Of a DNA stretch of 25,000 nucleotides, positions 1-8,622 are shown piece after piece. Source of the DNA: Hormiphora californensis. Taxonomy: Eukaryota > Ctenophora > Tentaculata > Cydippida > Pleurobrachiidae. Location of the stretch: assembly GCA_020137815.1 (NCBI GenBank), contig CM035362.1, positions 3,386,914 through 3,411,913 of the forward strand, read 5' to 3'. Position 1 is the stretch's first letter. Each line of letters opens with the position of its first letter. The notes under the pieces are model-generated. The model saw only the letters and a list, made by a program, of their open reading frames with translations, had not been told where the DNA came from and searched no databases. Position numbers and translations under genes: made by a program.

Positions 1-82
1 ACTCGAGTTTCACCAGGCACATCGTTTTGATCTGATCAGAACAGCGAAATATTAGAGCGGGAGAGATCAGTGAAACTCGAGT
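1..82. repeat. Short inverted-repeat element
   Basis: Positions 1-13 (ACTCGAGTTTCAC) are repeated in exact inverted orientation at 70-82, leaving a loop of about 56 bp. This looks like a small MITE or the ends of one. The left boundary touches the window edge, so the true end is unknown. Confidence 0.55.
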
Positions 83-131
83 CGACCATTATGATAATAC
101 CTATAGACCTTTAGCTACCACGTACAAGTTA

Positions 132-218
132 TGGTTTCTGTTAGAGTTGTGGTCTTTGTATCCGGACTCTATTGTTCGTTTCTGTTAGGTACTGTTCTGT
201 ACTTACTTCTGTGTAGGG
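132..218 (+). repeat. Copy 1 of a duplicated segment
   Basis: The stretch starting GGTTTCTGTTAGAGTT and continuing through GGTACTGTTCTGTACTTACT is repeated at about 1337-1560. The later copy carries a 127-bp MITE in its middle. Here only a short tail-like remnant (TTGTTCGTTTCTG) occupies that spot. The downstream sequence up to about 600 contains no recognisable gene. Confidence 0.6.
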
Positions 219-589
219 GAGACTTGGCCAATATGGGACGTGTGCCCAAATGGGATCTTGGGCTGTACGTAAGATAATAAGGTTCAGACACAAACTGAAC
301 ACTACAATACGATCCTCTTTGTTCAAGGATCATTTTCCATTGATTATTATCATTTTCTGACAATTAGATGGTGTCGTGTGTAAGTGGTTTCCCACAGAAT
401 TATCTAAGTCGAAAATTTGATCCTGTGTTAAGCTCAATTACACAGCTCTCTTGGTAGATTGTTACCAGTTTTTGGGCGGAAATATTAGCCAGTATAATTT
501 TCTTGCACCCTTAAATATTTTTAACCTTTCTCAAATTACATTGTTTGTTAAATAGTTGATATAGTTAAGTTGATCAGTTTGGGTTATAT

Positions 590-1120
590 GGGACATTTAC
601 ACCTTGTCCAAAATGGGATATCCCATTTTACCAAATTTGGGCCAAATTTGCTAAAATGGGATATCCCATTTTACCAAAGTTTGCTATCCCGTTTGACCTA
701 AGATCTAAGTATCTATATTGATTACCATAGCAACTGCTTGGGATCGTTTTGTTACCATAGCAACCACCTAGGAAACCATGGCAAGTTACATTGCATCAGC
801 CGAAAAATGTTTGATAGCACAAAATTCATCAAAAAACCAAGTTTTGAAGCATAGACATCAATAATACATCCATTTTCGGCCGGGAAACAAAACGTCATTT
901 GTGCATAACACAAATAATTAATGTTTAAACAATATTTCTATACTTATTTCCAATTAATAACCCCGTGCTTGGCATATAATTAAAGTTCTTCCCAAACTAA
1001 AGTGGTTTTGGCAAAATGGGACACGCAACTTCGGTTAAATGGGATATCCCGTTTGACCCAAAAAGGTATGTCCCGTTTCGCCAAAATTTTTAGCCACTGC
1101 ATAAATTTTATACCAAATGG
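590..1120. repeat. Cluster of GGGATATCCC palindromes
   Basis: Palindromic cores AATGGGATATCCCATT occur at about 612-629 and 653-674, and a variant AATGGGATATCCCGTT at about 1037-1055. Shorter AATGGGAC and TATCCCGTTT half-motifs lie around them (for example 590-597, 684-695, 1015-1022, 1066-1080). The stretch has no coding signal. It may be an array of transposon ends or clustered regulatory half-sites; the function is unknown. Confidence 0.6.
720..764. promoter_or_regulatory. Two X-box-like (RFX) motifs
   Basis: GTTACCATAGCAAC at 751-764 fits the RFX-family X-box consensus (GTHNYY-AT-RRNAAC). ATTACCATAGCAAC at 721-734 differs only in the first base. Binding is inferred from the motif alone, and no gene start was recognised nearby. 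Confidence 0.35.
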
Positions 1121-1336
1121 GATAGTATCGTTGCTCATCTTTGGGTGTAGGTAGGAAGATATATTTCAAGGAAATGATAAATCTAACAATGAAAAATGCA
1201 ACCAAATAAAAATGAAGGGGGAAGACCCAGTAGAAATGGAGATATATGGGGAAAAAGGATGGTATACCGTTATGGCCAAGTCTCCCCTATATAGGGGGGG
1301 TTCGCGCCAGGTGTCTATGTCACCACGTACAAGTGA

Positions 1337-1560
1337 TGGTTTCTGTTAGAGTTTCACCGCCGTGTGGTCTTTGTATCCGGACTTTGTATCCGCGGACTCT
1401 AGTGAAAGCGAAACAACAACGAACTGGCTGCGCGTCGCGCATTCGTTGCGCATAACGATCTCACCGGAGAGATTCACATGCGCAACGTTGCGGAACACGC
1501 AGCCAGTTAGTTGTTGTTTCGCTTACACTTTAGGTACTGTTCTGTACTTACTTCTGTGTA
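1337..1560 (+). repeat. Copy 2 of a duplicated segment, carrying a MITE
   Basis: This matches 132-218 on both sides of the 1402-1528 MITE. The shared right side reads TAGGTACTGTTCTGTACTTA. The region that follows, 1560-1850, holds no gene that I recognise. Confidence 0.6.
1402..1528. mobile_element. MITE with about 31-bp terminal inverted repeats
   Basis: The left end begins GTGAAAGCGAAACAACAAC and the right end is its inverted match, with about 29 of 31 positions agreeing. The 127-bp element has no coding capacity. It interrupts a segment that is also present at 132-218, which identifies it as an insertion. No clear target-site duplication was found, so the superfamily is not assigned. Confidence 0.7.
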
Positions 1561-1805
1561 TGTTCACTGTAGTTCTTCCGTCTGTATGCTGCGCATATAC
1601 AAAAATATATATAAATAATTATCGACAACCCCGTGGGTTCCACCTAAGGGTTCACACCCGAGGGGGCCACTCACGAGCACTCACACCAGTGTCGACCAAA
1701 TCGCAATGACGAAAGTCGCGATAGGGTCTCATACCCGACACTCATAGAAGAAGAAGGTCCGTAGCGGCGTAGTAAGGGGGGTTGGAGCACCTGTCAGGCC
1801 TCTTG

Positions 1806-1872
1806 CCTATGCTCTGACCACGGTTCTCGCGCGCTCTGCGAAATTAGAATAGGGTCAGGCCAATGCTCTGAC
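1806..1872 (-). repeat. Dispersed tRNA-like repeat, inverse orientation
   Basis: The reverse strand at 1854-1872 reads GTCAGAGCATTGGCCTGAC, the same motif found at 4257-4330 and 5275-5295. A second partial copy lies at 1806-1821. The motif resembles a tRNA A-box region followed by an anticodon stem, suggesting remnants of a tRNA-derived SINE. Confidence 0.35.
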
Positions 1873-1912
1873 AGTGGAGAATCGAAAGTTAATGAATAAA
1901 CAGTGTTTATTA

Positions 1913-2082
1913 AACACACACATTGAGCAAGCTCAAACTGGTTGCCTTGCTCGAACGTTTTATTTCACGTTTAAACAACAATTTAGCTAATCCTCGGCGG
2001 GGTATGGGGCTGAGGTACTGCTCACACTTCAAGTTCGGATATACGCGAGATATCAAATTACCCGCCGGTGATTAGCTAAATT
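1913..2082 (+). repeat. Direct repeat containing a MITE, copy 1
   Basis: The segment from AACACACACATTGAGCAAGC onward recurs at 2408-2587. It includes a perfect TTGAGC-AA-GCTCAA palindrome. It ends with a 103-bp inverted-repeat element at 1980-2082, whose ends are AATTTAGCTAATC and GATTAGCTAAATT with inner CGGCGGG/CCCGCCG. Confidence 0.7.
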
Positions 2083-2086
2083 TAAA

Positions 2087-2283
2087 ACCAGATCCGAGAC
2101 TCCTATCAGGTCGGAGGGCCCCGAATCACCTGAATCAGCTTTACCCTCCTCCCGTCCTCTAGTCACCCTAACCTCACTGTCCGGAGTAAGGTGACGCCAA
2201 ATTTGAGGATGCCGAGAGATTCGTAGCAAGTTATTAAAGTCAGACGGGTTGCCAACCCGAAAAACCGCAGCGTCCTCAGTCAT
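2087..2283 (-). other. Short open frame between MITE copies, unrecognised
   Basis: An open frame beginning MTEDAAVFRVGNPSDFNN runs on the minus strand from an ATG at 2283 toward the MITE. The peptide is hydrophilic and rich in Arg, Asp and Ser, with no domain I recognise. Its 3' part runs into the MITE inverted repeat, so even if real it is probably broken or an exon fragment. It could equally be chance. Confidence 0.2.
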
Positions 2284-2407
2284 TTAGTCGAAATCAGGGT
2301 GGACCGGCGAGAAGGTAGACTTTTTGGACTTGATGAATGAGAGGGATGTGTTGCGTAATCGCTACAGTAAACATCATACAACCAGGCCCACTTCCACCCC
2401 ATAAATA

Positions 2408-2587
2408 AACACACACATTGAGCAAGCTCAATTTGGTTGCCTTGCTCGAACCTATTTCACTGCCTTAAGGAGGGATAGAACGTTAAAACAACAATTTAGC
2501 TAATCCTCGGCGGGGTATGGGGCTGAGGTACTGCTCACACTTCGGATATACGAGATATCAAATTACCCGCCGGTGATTAGCTAAATT
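2408..2587 (+). repeat. Direct repeat containing a MITE, copy 2
   Basis: This is the second copy of the 1913-2082 unit. Its 95-bp inverted-repeat element lies at 2493-2587. Between the shared flank and the MITE it has extra sequence (about 2455-2480) absent from copy 1, and within the MITE it lacks a few bases. Confidence 0.7.
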
Positions 2588-2699
2588 TGTTTTTTAAAAT
2601 TGTGTTGATCGGAATTAAATCAACTGTTCCAGATAATACAGATAACTTAATGACTGCTTTTGTCTTTTTTCATCGAGTTGGACATGTAGACTAGGGTAG

Positions 2700-2815
2700 G
2701 CGGACTCTAGTGCTAACGGACTCTATATCTAAACCCAAGGAGGACTCTATATCTAACCCTAACCTTAACACTAACATCTAAACTCGAACCCAAATAACGG
2801 CCCTAACACTTCTAG
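2700..2815 (+). repeat. Degenerate short repeats with a telomere-like patch
   Basis: GGACTCTA occurs three times, and TATCTAACCCTAACCTTAAC contains about two TTAGGG-type units on the reverse strand. This is a minor low-complexity stretch with no coding signal. Confidence 0.4.
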
Positions 2816-2930
2816 ATGAGTATAGAAACACAGCAAACTCTCGTTTCCGGCCGAACGGCCGAAATCTCGCGTTCGCTTTTCGTGATTTTAGCACTAGAGT
2901 CCGCTTACCGTAGACTAGATGCTCGAGCAT

Positions 2931-3138
2931 GCTCCAGAAGATCTTTTGACAATTTAAGACAACTAGTAAAACTGGGGCGAGGGATCTGTTTCTATTATAT
3001 CTTTTTTTCTCTGTCTTACTCTCTATCTCTGTGCTCCAGAAGATCTTTTGTCAATTTAAGACAACTAGTAAAACTGGGGCGAGGGATCTGTTTCTATTAT
3101 AATATCTTTTTTTCTCTGTCTTACTCTCTATCTCTGTC
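2931..3138 (+). repeat. Tandem duplication of about 102 bp
   Basis: GCTCCAGAAGATCTTTTG begins both units, at 2931 and 3033. Each unit ends in a CT-rich tail (CTCTGTCTTACTCTCTATCT). The units are nearly identical; the second has one internal 3-bp insertion. A CT microsatellite follows at about 3219-3245. Confidence 0.85.
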
Positions 3139-3315
3139 TCCCTGTCTAGTGCCTCTCCCGGTCTCTGTCTCTCGCTGATGCTATATGGCATATGCTATGT
3201 GATGTGATCCCTGTTTTTTCTCTCTCTCTCTCTCTCTTTCTCTCCTTTTTATGTATGTGATGTGACCCCTCAAGTTCGCAAGCAGTTCTCAAGCACTTGT
3301 GATACGTGATACCTA

Positions 3316-3380
3316 CGAATCACGTCGTCACACTGACGGATCACGTCGTCACATTGACAGATCACATCCTCACGCTGACG
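3316..3380 (+). repeat. 21-bp tandem repeat, three units
   Basis: Three diverging units of the form ATCACGTCGTCACACTGACG follow one another. The stretch is noncoding. Confidence 0.7.
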
Positions 3381-3564
3381 ATAGGATGTCACATAAAGTT
3401 AGATGAGGACCTGCATACGCCCTGGATTTGTTGACTAATCAACAACCCTGAATTGGTGACGGTGCAACCGGTCAAGTCTTTATGCGACTTCCACCACAAT
3501 TGTGTTTCTTGGCCTGGGATTGGCCCCAGGACGCTTGCCAGCGCTGTGATTTTATCATAAACCG

Positions 3565-3978
3565 TTGATATGTATCTTCTATATAAACCACGCACCTACT
3601 CCACCTACTACTACACACCAGTCCTTCTCCGATTCCTTACTCGACTCCTGTGGACCTGCTGCTGTCACTCTCTCCAAAACCTACTCCAAACTCCAATCCA
3701 AACTCGTCACCTACTCTTGCCACATTTCGTTCCTCAAATCATGTCGTGATCATCACTTTGTTCCGAAAGGCCTTTGCCTAAACGGTCCTGTTAGCTCACC
3801 TCGTGCATCTGATATCATCAATAAAGCATCTGAACTACTCGTCACTGAACGTTTGAACTTCTATCGCAAATCCTATTCATCCACTGAACGCAATGCCAAC
3901 AACACTGCCCTCAAACTCACCCCATTGTTGTCCACACAGATACACAGTGATCTCGAAAGCTTCTGTCAATTTATTTGA
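3565..3978 (+). CDS. Uncharacterised open frame, possibly mobile-element derived
   Basis: An open frame of about 137 codons ends at TGA 3976-3978. It has no ATG at its 5' end, so it is either an exon with an upstream acceptor or a broken gene. The central part, with CRDHHFVPKGLCLNGP followed by the helical segment DIINKASELLVTERLNFYRK, looks like genuine protein rather than chance: codons are balanced and hydrophobic residues are spaced as in amphipathic helices. It reminds me of short proteins accompanying reverse-transcriptase elements in invertebrates, but I cannot name the family. A TATA-like TATATAAAC lies at 3581. No reverse transcriptase or other partner frame is visible on either side. 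Confidence 0.4.
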   Translation: MICIFYINHAPTPPTTTHQSFSDSLLDSCGPAAVTLSKTYSKLQSKLVTYSCHISFLKSCRDHHFVPKGLCLNGPVSSPRASDIINKASELLVTERLNFYRKSYSSTERNANNTALKLTPLLSTQIHSDLESFCQFI

Positions 3979-4093
3979 TTTAGTACCATTATATCGTTGT
4001 CTATCTTGTTAATTCACGCATAAAGAGTTCAAGAGGTTCACAAACTCTTCATGGTTATGTTATACAGTTTGCAATTGTTCACTCGTTGGAATT

Positions 4094-4127
4094 TCCAGTT
4101 AATATATATTTCCAGTTAATATATATA
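4094..4127 (+). repeat. 17-bp tandem duplication
   Basis: TTTCCAGTTAATATATA occurs twice in immediate succession. The surrounding 3980-4250 is AT-rich and noncoding. Confidence 0.8.
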
Positions 4128-4256
4128 GCTTTCCTTTAGCTCAGTACTTATATTGTCCATTGTATAGCTATAGCTACTCTAGCAAGTGTAGTATTACAGC
4201 TCCTTTATAAAGAAATATATTTTTCTTTTCAGGTGTGTGCACTGTGCAGTGTTGAC

Positions 4257-4380
4257 CTGTCAGAGCATTGGCCTGACCCATTCTCGTTTCTCTCAAATAA
4301 GCGAGAACTGTGGTCAGAGCATTGGCCTGACAGCTGTGTTGACCATTACATATGTTTGGTTTGGTTTGAATCGCTGAGTC
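4257..4380 (+). repeat. tRNA-like SINE-type repeat
   Basis: GTCAGAGCATTGGCCTGAC occurs at 4258-4276 and again at 4313-4331. In the second copy TGGTCAGAGC (4311-4320) resembles a tRNA A-box. GGTTTGAATC at 4363-4372 resembles a B-box, starting about 52 bp later. A related copy with similar spacing lies at 5275-5330. No complete tRNA cloverleaf could be drawn, so a tRNA-derived SINE head is an inference. Confidence 0.35.
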
Positions 4381-4565
4381 CATTACATATATTTTATTAT
4401 AATTGACATTCAAGAGCGAGGTTAGAACTCCGGCGTGTCTCCCCCTCCATAGTTGGTTGAGTTAAAGGGGTCTCACCCGGCCTAGTACTCAAAAACGATT
4501 GGTTTCACTGTTTTACTGTCAGAGGATTATCATATTCTCATTATTATTATTATATACCCTGCTAA

Positions 4566-4660
4566 CTTAAATAATGCGCCAGTGGCGAGAAGTCCCACTA
4601 GCGCGCTCTCAGTAAACAGCCAGTCCAGCGGCAGATTATTTCCCACTGGCAGGTTATTTA
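4566..4660 (+). repeat. Partial relative of the 5025-5212 foldback
   Basis: TAATGCGCCAGTGGCGAGA here resembles the right arm of the foldback at 5187-5212 (TAACGCGCCAGTGGCCAGAG). No matching opposite arm is present nearby. The following 4660-5020 is CT-rich and AT-rich without a convincing gene. Confidence 0.4.
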
Positions 4661-5024
4661 TTTTTAACTCCTACGTAACATTCAAAGTGTGTGTAAATGA
4701 TCAGTTCTTACTAAAATACAGAGGGAACACTTACACACTACATTGGAGAGAAAGAAAGGACACATTCCGTCAATTACTCTCTCTTTATCTCCCCTTTTGT
4801 CTCACTATCTCTTTCTTTGTGTTATTTGTGACATGCCCCTTATCAGGCTATTTCTTTCACTCTCTTTCCTTAGCAACTGCTTAGTAACTGTTACCAAACA
4901 GTGTACACTCAATTGTGACGTGTTTTTAACTGTTTCTCAGTTCTCTTTGTGTGTTTTGATTAGTGTTCTCTCTCTTGTTGGTGTGTAATACTTGAAATAA
5001 ACAACTAAAGCAGGGTATATAACC

Positions 5025-5212
5025 CATAAACTCTGACCACTGGCACGTTATAGGTTTAAACCCCTCCGCCTCTCCCTCGGCTCCGCCTCGGGATCGTCGT
5101 CGTGATTTAAACCAGTTTATCCGCCAGCGGCGGATAAACTCCAGCTAACTTCTCCCAGCGGCGCGCTGGGAGAAAGTTATCTGAAATAACGCGCCAGTGG
5201 CCAGAGTTTATG
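5025..5212. mobile_element. Foldback element with two internal hairpins
   Basis: The ends are 26-bp inverted repeats (left begins CATAAACTCTGACCACTGGC) with two mismatches. Inside is a perfect 12-bp stem with 3-nt loop at 5114-5140 (AGTTTATCCGCC) and a second stem of about 13 bp at 5147-5177 (CTCCCAGC/GCTGGGAG core). There is no coding capacity. Confidence 0.75.
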
Positions 5213-5239
5213 CCTCATATATTCTAATTTCTTTCTGCA

Positions 5240-5335
5240 CACGGAGTGCACGAGAACTCAGAACTGATCAGCTGTAGTCAGAGCATTGGCCTAACAGCTG
5301 ACCAAACAAGTGTTTCGTCAAGTTGAAATCTGAGA
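5240..5335 (+). repeat. Second tRNA-like repeat copy
   Basis: TAGTCAGAGCATTGGCCTAA at 5275-5294 matches the repeat at 4311-4330. AGTTGAAATC at 5321-5330 sits where a B-box would be, 46 bp downstream of the A-box-like start. Confidence 0.35.
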
Positions 5336-5381
5336 TAGTTAAACGTTTGATTAAATATGTTTTCAATCTTTGCCTCTAATG

Positions 5382-5490
5382 GGGGGGGGAACAGTCGTGC
5401 CTCAGGTTCAGGCCACGGCTGAGATCCCAGGTCTCAGTGGAAAATTGCCGTGGCCCGGACCTGAGGTTCAGGCGCGACTGTTTCCCCCCA
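5382..5490. mobile_element. Hairpin element with G- and C-run ends
   Basis: The arms run GGGGGGAACAGTCGTGCCTC at the left and the inverted equivalent ending GACTGTTTCCCCCC at the right, covering about 36 and 43 bp. The loop holds a further small palindrome GAGATCCCAGGTCTC. Related words (GCACGGCTATTTTTCCCCTGAG) recur in diverged form at about 17875-17960. Confidence 0.7.
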
Positions 5491-5553
5491 GATCGATCTA
5501 GGGATATTTTTATATTTTTACAGTGTGCTCCAGGTACTCCTTGTTAAGTAATA

Positions 5554-6010
5554 GGGGAGAGACACACTGAAGTTGAGCGCGCTCGTTCAAATCTCAACCT
5601 CGCGGCACACACTGAAGTTCGAAGTTCGAAGTTTTGCGGAAAAGTTCGAAGTTGCGGGAAACCCCTTCTTCGGCTGAGAAATCATTTGTAAGATGTTAAC
5701 TTATTTACTGGTACATCTCTCGAGGTGTCCTTTATCCATACCGATTACCGAGTCAATTTCACCGTTTTTAAAATTTTTGGTGAATTGGGACAACTGTGAC
5801 CGGATTAGCCAAAAATTTCAAAAACGGTGAAATTGACTCAATATGGATAAAGGACACCTCGAGAGATGTACCAGTAAATAAGTTAGCCTCTTACAAATGA
5901 TTTCTCAGCCGAAAATGAGATTTTGCGAAACTTCGAACTTCAAACTTCAGTGTGTGTCGCGAGGTTGAGATTCGAACGAGCGCGCCCAACTTCAGTGTGT
6001 CTCCCGCCCT
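5554..6010. mobile_element. Long-arm foldback element (about 450 bp)
   Basis: The left arm, about 5554-5780, is matched in inverted order by about 5812-6010. Recognisable paired blocks include GAGACACACTGAAGTT with AACTTCAGTGTGTCTC, and GGTACATCTCTCGAGGTGTC with GACACCTCGAGAGATGTACC. The loop is about 30 bp. It has no open frame. The arms have small indels, so this is not a very recent insertion. Confidence 0.85.
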
Positions 6011-6049
6011 AGGAAGAGAAAGAAAGCTCTTCGACGCAGGCCTCTAACA

Positions 6050-6096
6050 ATAACAAGATTGATATTTGATCCCCTGCGCAGGGAGATCAATCTTGT
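6050..6096. repeat. Hairpin
   Basis: AACAAGATTGAT and ATCAATCTTGTT pair, with a further TTGATC-CCCTGCGCAGGGA-GATCAA inner part. This is possibly another very small MITE. Confidence 0.6.
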
Positions 6097-6099
6097 TTT

Positions 6100-7170
6100 T
6101 GTATGGGGTACTTCATCTTTAGTTGCCTTCAGCTCTGTTACCCAGTACCTGTATGCGGATTTTTGTCGACTGTATCTTTTCTAGAGCCGCGGGGTTTAGC
6201 AACAAAACAGTGGCACCTCGTGTAGGAGTGAACTAATTTCACCCCCGACGGAGCTTGGGTCAGGGATAAGAGAAACGTGGGTATGGTTTTTTTTTCGCTT
6301 TTTCGCTATGGACGTCATAGGAACCTGAGATACGTCGCATCACCCCTCACTTTAGCTATAATAGTACATGCGGGCTTTAGTGGAAGCATTAGGGTGAGCT
6401 CCGTAAAACAGTCCAACCGACATACACGGAACCCGGTGATTAGTCGTGGGTATCATGGTATGCGGTAAGAAAAATGATATGGGGGTGAAGCAGAGACTCC
6501 CTCCTGGTCCCTGACCTAATATAATAGGCCATGTGATCATATTACAATTTGTATGTGATCTTCTCCCTATCAGCTATAACCATTTCCATTTCCCTTTTTG
6601 TCACCATTTCCATTTCCCTTTTTGTGATCACCATTACTCTTTGTTTGTTGAAGGGGCCCTTCCTCGTATAGGAACTTGACCTTTCCCAGTTTGATCCCAG
6701 TATCCCACATCTTTCAGATCTGAAATAAACAATTGTTTTTCTTTATTATCCGGCTCTATGGATTGAGGGAACTCATACGACTTGCCTAGCTAGACTCTGT
6801 TAACAGAGGATTAAAACATAACAATTAGGGATTCCGATTGAGCACTGTTATAATTGGCACACGATTATACCTCAATAGTCAATATCGACACCACATGAGG
6901 TACCCGGGCTGTCTGAAATACTATTACTGCATCAATTGATAGCCATTTCAAATGTAAGGAGTGTGTAATATACATCTTGAGGGAGACGCAACTTTGTCAG
7001 CAAAATCTATATACTACATAGTGACTGCCTCATCACTTGTATCGACTATTTTAGTAGGGTAGTTTAGATTTGACTTAATGGGGATCAAATGGTGTGTTTG
7101 ATTTTATAGTTGTATGCCTGGGCTGATGAAAATTCCTCTTCAAAGCCCTCTTTGTTTACATACCTAACCC
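6100..7170. other. Noncoding stretch, possible retroelement remnants
   Basis: No gene was recognised. A TGGCACCTCG word at about 6209, preceded by CAACAAAACAG, resembles an LTR-retrotransposon primer-binding site, but no LTR pair, gag or pol is visible. CCATTTCCATTTCCCTTTTT is duplicated at 6580-6625. A poly(A)-signal-like AATAAA occurs at about 6723. Confidence 0.3.
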
Positions 7171-7180
7171 CGATTTTATG

Positions 7181-7194
7181 GTTGCCATGGCAAC
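7181..7194. promoter_or_regulatory. Perfect palindromic X-box
   Basis: GTTGCCATGGCAAC is an exact palindrome and fits the RFX X-box consensus in both halves. No adjacent gene start is evident. Confidence 0.45.
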
Positions 7195-7390
7195 TGAGCC
7201 GGTAACTATGAATACTGAATTGTTTTCGAAAATGGTCACAAGCTTCCAGTTTCAGTACTGGCTTCTATTTACGTAGAAATGTGTTTTGGGTGACGGATGT
7301 GTACTGTGCATGTGTAGTCTTCTATAAATTGTATAGGCTTCTTTACATATAGGCTTTTACGACTGTCATACGATCCTACTACATATACCG

Positions 7391-7424
7391 CCCCTGCTCC
7401 ACATATAAATATGTGGAGCAGGGG
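7391..7424. repeat. Perfect 15-bp stem with 4-nt loop
   Basis: CCCCTGCTCCACATA pairs exactly with TATGTGGAGCAGGGG around the loop TAAA. No gene is adjacent; it may be the core of a tiny inverted-repeat element. Confidence 0.85.
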
Positions 7425-7678
7425 TGTTGTCAGTGATAAATGTAATATTGTATTACACTGTCGTTTTCAGGTGTGTCTTTTTATGTTCTAAGTTCTACCT
7501 TTGGATTGAATTGGATTGAATTGTTCATACTTTCTTTTATACGGGATCAGCACGAACACAGTGTCGGGCGACTCAACATTTGGATGAGGCGCGGCAAATG
7601 TTATTTTGTTGAGTAACAGCTCTATTATCGCAATAATCTCGAAACTCTTGAAATATGATATCTAGGTATTTCATGCCT

Positions 7679-7812
7679 TTTATCTGGGAGACGCCTTTTA
7701 TCTGGGAGACGCCTACTGCGGCCTTTAGCAGCTTAAGGTTTCCTTCGTAGCGCCTTTCGACAGTTGAAGCTTTTAATAATTTACCTATTTTATATTAATA
7801 ATTTACCTATTT
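7679..7812 (+). repeat. Two small tandem duplications
   Basis: TTTATCTGGGAGACGCC is duplicated at 7679-7712. TAATAATTTACCTATTT is duplicated at about 7774-7812. No gene lies in 7430-7880. Confidence 0.75.
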
Positions 7813-7882
7813 ATTGCTTCTTTGGGTGTAACGCAGTTAGCATTGTATCGGGAAGGTTCACTTTCTGTTATACCACTCACAT

Positions 7883-8348
7883 CGCATTGGATACCATGAC
7901 AACGTGACACTGCATTGGATCACGTTACCATGACAACGTGACACTGCATTGGATCACGTTACCATGACAACGTGACGTACTGCATTGGATCACGTTACCA
8001 TGACAACGTGACAATGCATTGGATCACGTTACCATGACAATGTGACACTGCATTGGATACCATGACACCGTGACACTGCATTGGAGCACGTTACCATGAC
8101 AACGTGACAATGCATTGGATCACGTTACCATGACAACGTGACACTGCATTGGATCACGTTACCATGACAACGTGACACTGCATTGGATCACGTTACCATG
8201 ACAACGTGACACTGCATTGGATCACGTTACCATGACAACGTGACAATGCATTAGATCACGTTACCATGACAACGTGACACTGCATTGGATCACATTACCA
8301 TGACAACGTGACAATGCATTGGATCACGTTACCATGACAACGTAACAA
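7883..8348 (+). repeat. 34-bp minisatellite with X-box-like core
   Basis: There are fourteen units starting at 7883, 7911, 7945, 7981, 8015, 8049, 8077, 8111, 8145, 8179, 8213, 8247, 8281 and 8315. Most are 34 bp; the 7883 and 8049 units are 28 bp and lack CACGTT, and the 7945 unit is 36 bp. Each full unit has TGCATTGGAT followed by the near-palindrome CACGTTACCATGACAACGTG. The core GTTACCATGACAAC fits the RFX X-box consensus and is intact in 10 units. TGCATTGGAT also contains an inverted CCAAT word. Units are highly similar, indicating recent amplification. Confidence 0.92.
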
Positions 8349-8544
8349 TGCAGTCAGGCATATATCGTTGAATCAGTCTCACACAGTTGAGCGGGATATA
8401 TCAGTGATCACACGGATCATCCCTACCAGGAACTGTCATAGCACGTAGTACAGCTGACCTGGGGCTCTTCTTCAACGCGGAACGAGCGAGAACTGGAGTT
8501 GAAGATAGCCTGAGTTGTTATGACTTGTTATCTTCTAAGCCTCC

Positions 8545-8593
8545 CTTTACATTTGTAAAGGTAGGTGTTTCGGGTGCGGGACACCCGAAACAC
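8545..8593. repeat. Two adjacent hairpins
   Basis: CTTTACATTTGTAAAG at 8545-8560 is almost palindromic. GTGTTTCGGGTG (8565-8576) pairs perfectly with CACCCGAAACAC (8582-8593). They lie just outside the 8623-9769 element. Confidence 0.7.
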
Positions 8594-8622
8594 AGTCTAG
8601 CCAGGCAAAGCCTGACAGACCA

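Noticed and set aside
6190-6230. LTR retrotransposon primer-binding site (TGGCACCTCG)
   Set aside because: No LTR pair, gag or pol could be found around it, so only noted as a weak possibility.
7883-8348. CRISPR-like array
   Set aside because: Units are contiguous without unique spacers, so this is a minisatellite, and the DNA is eukaryotic.
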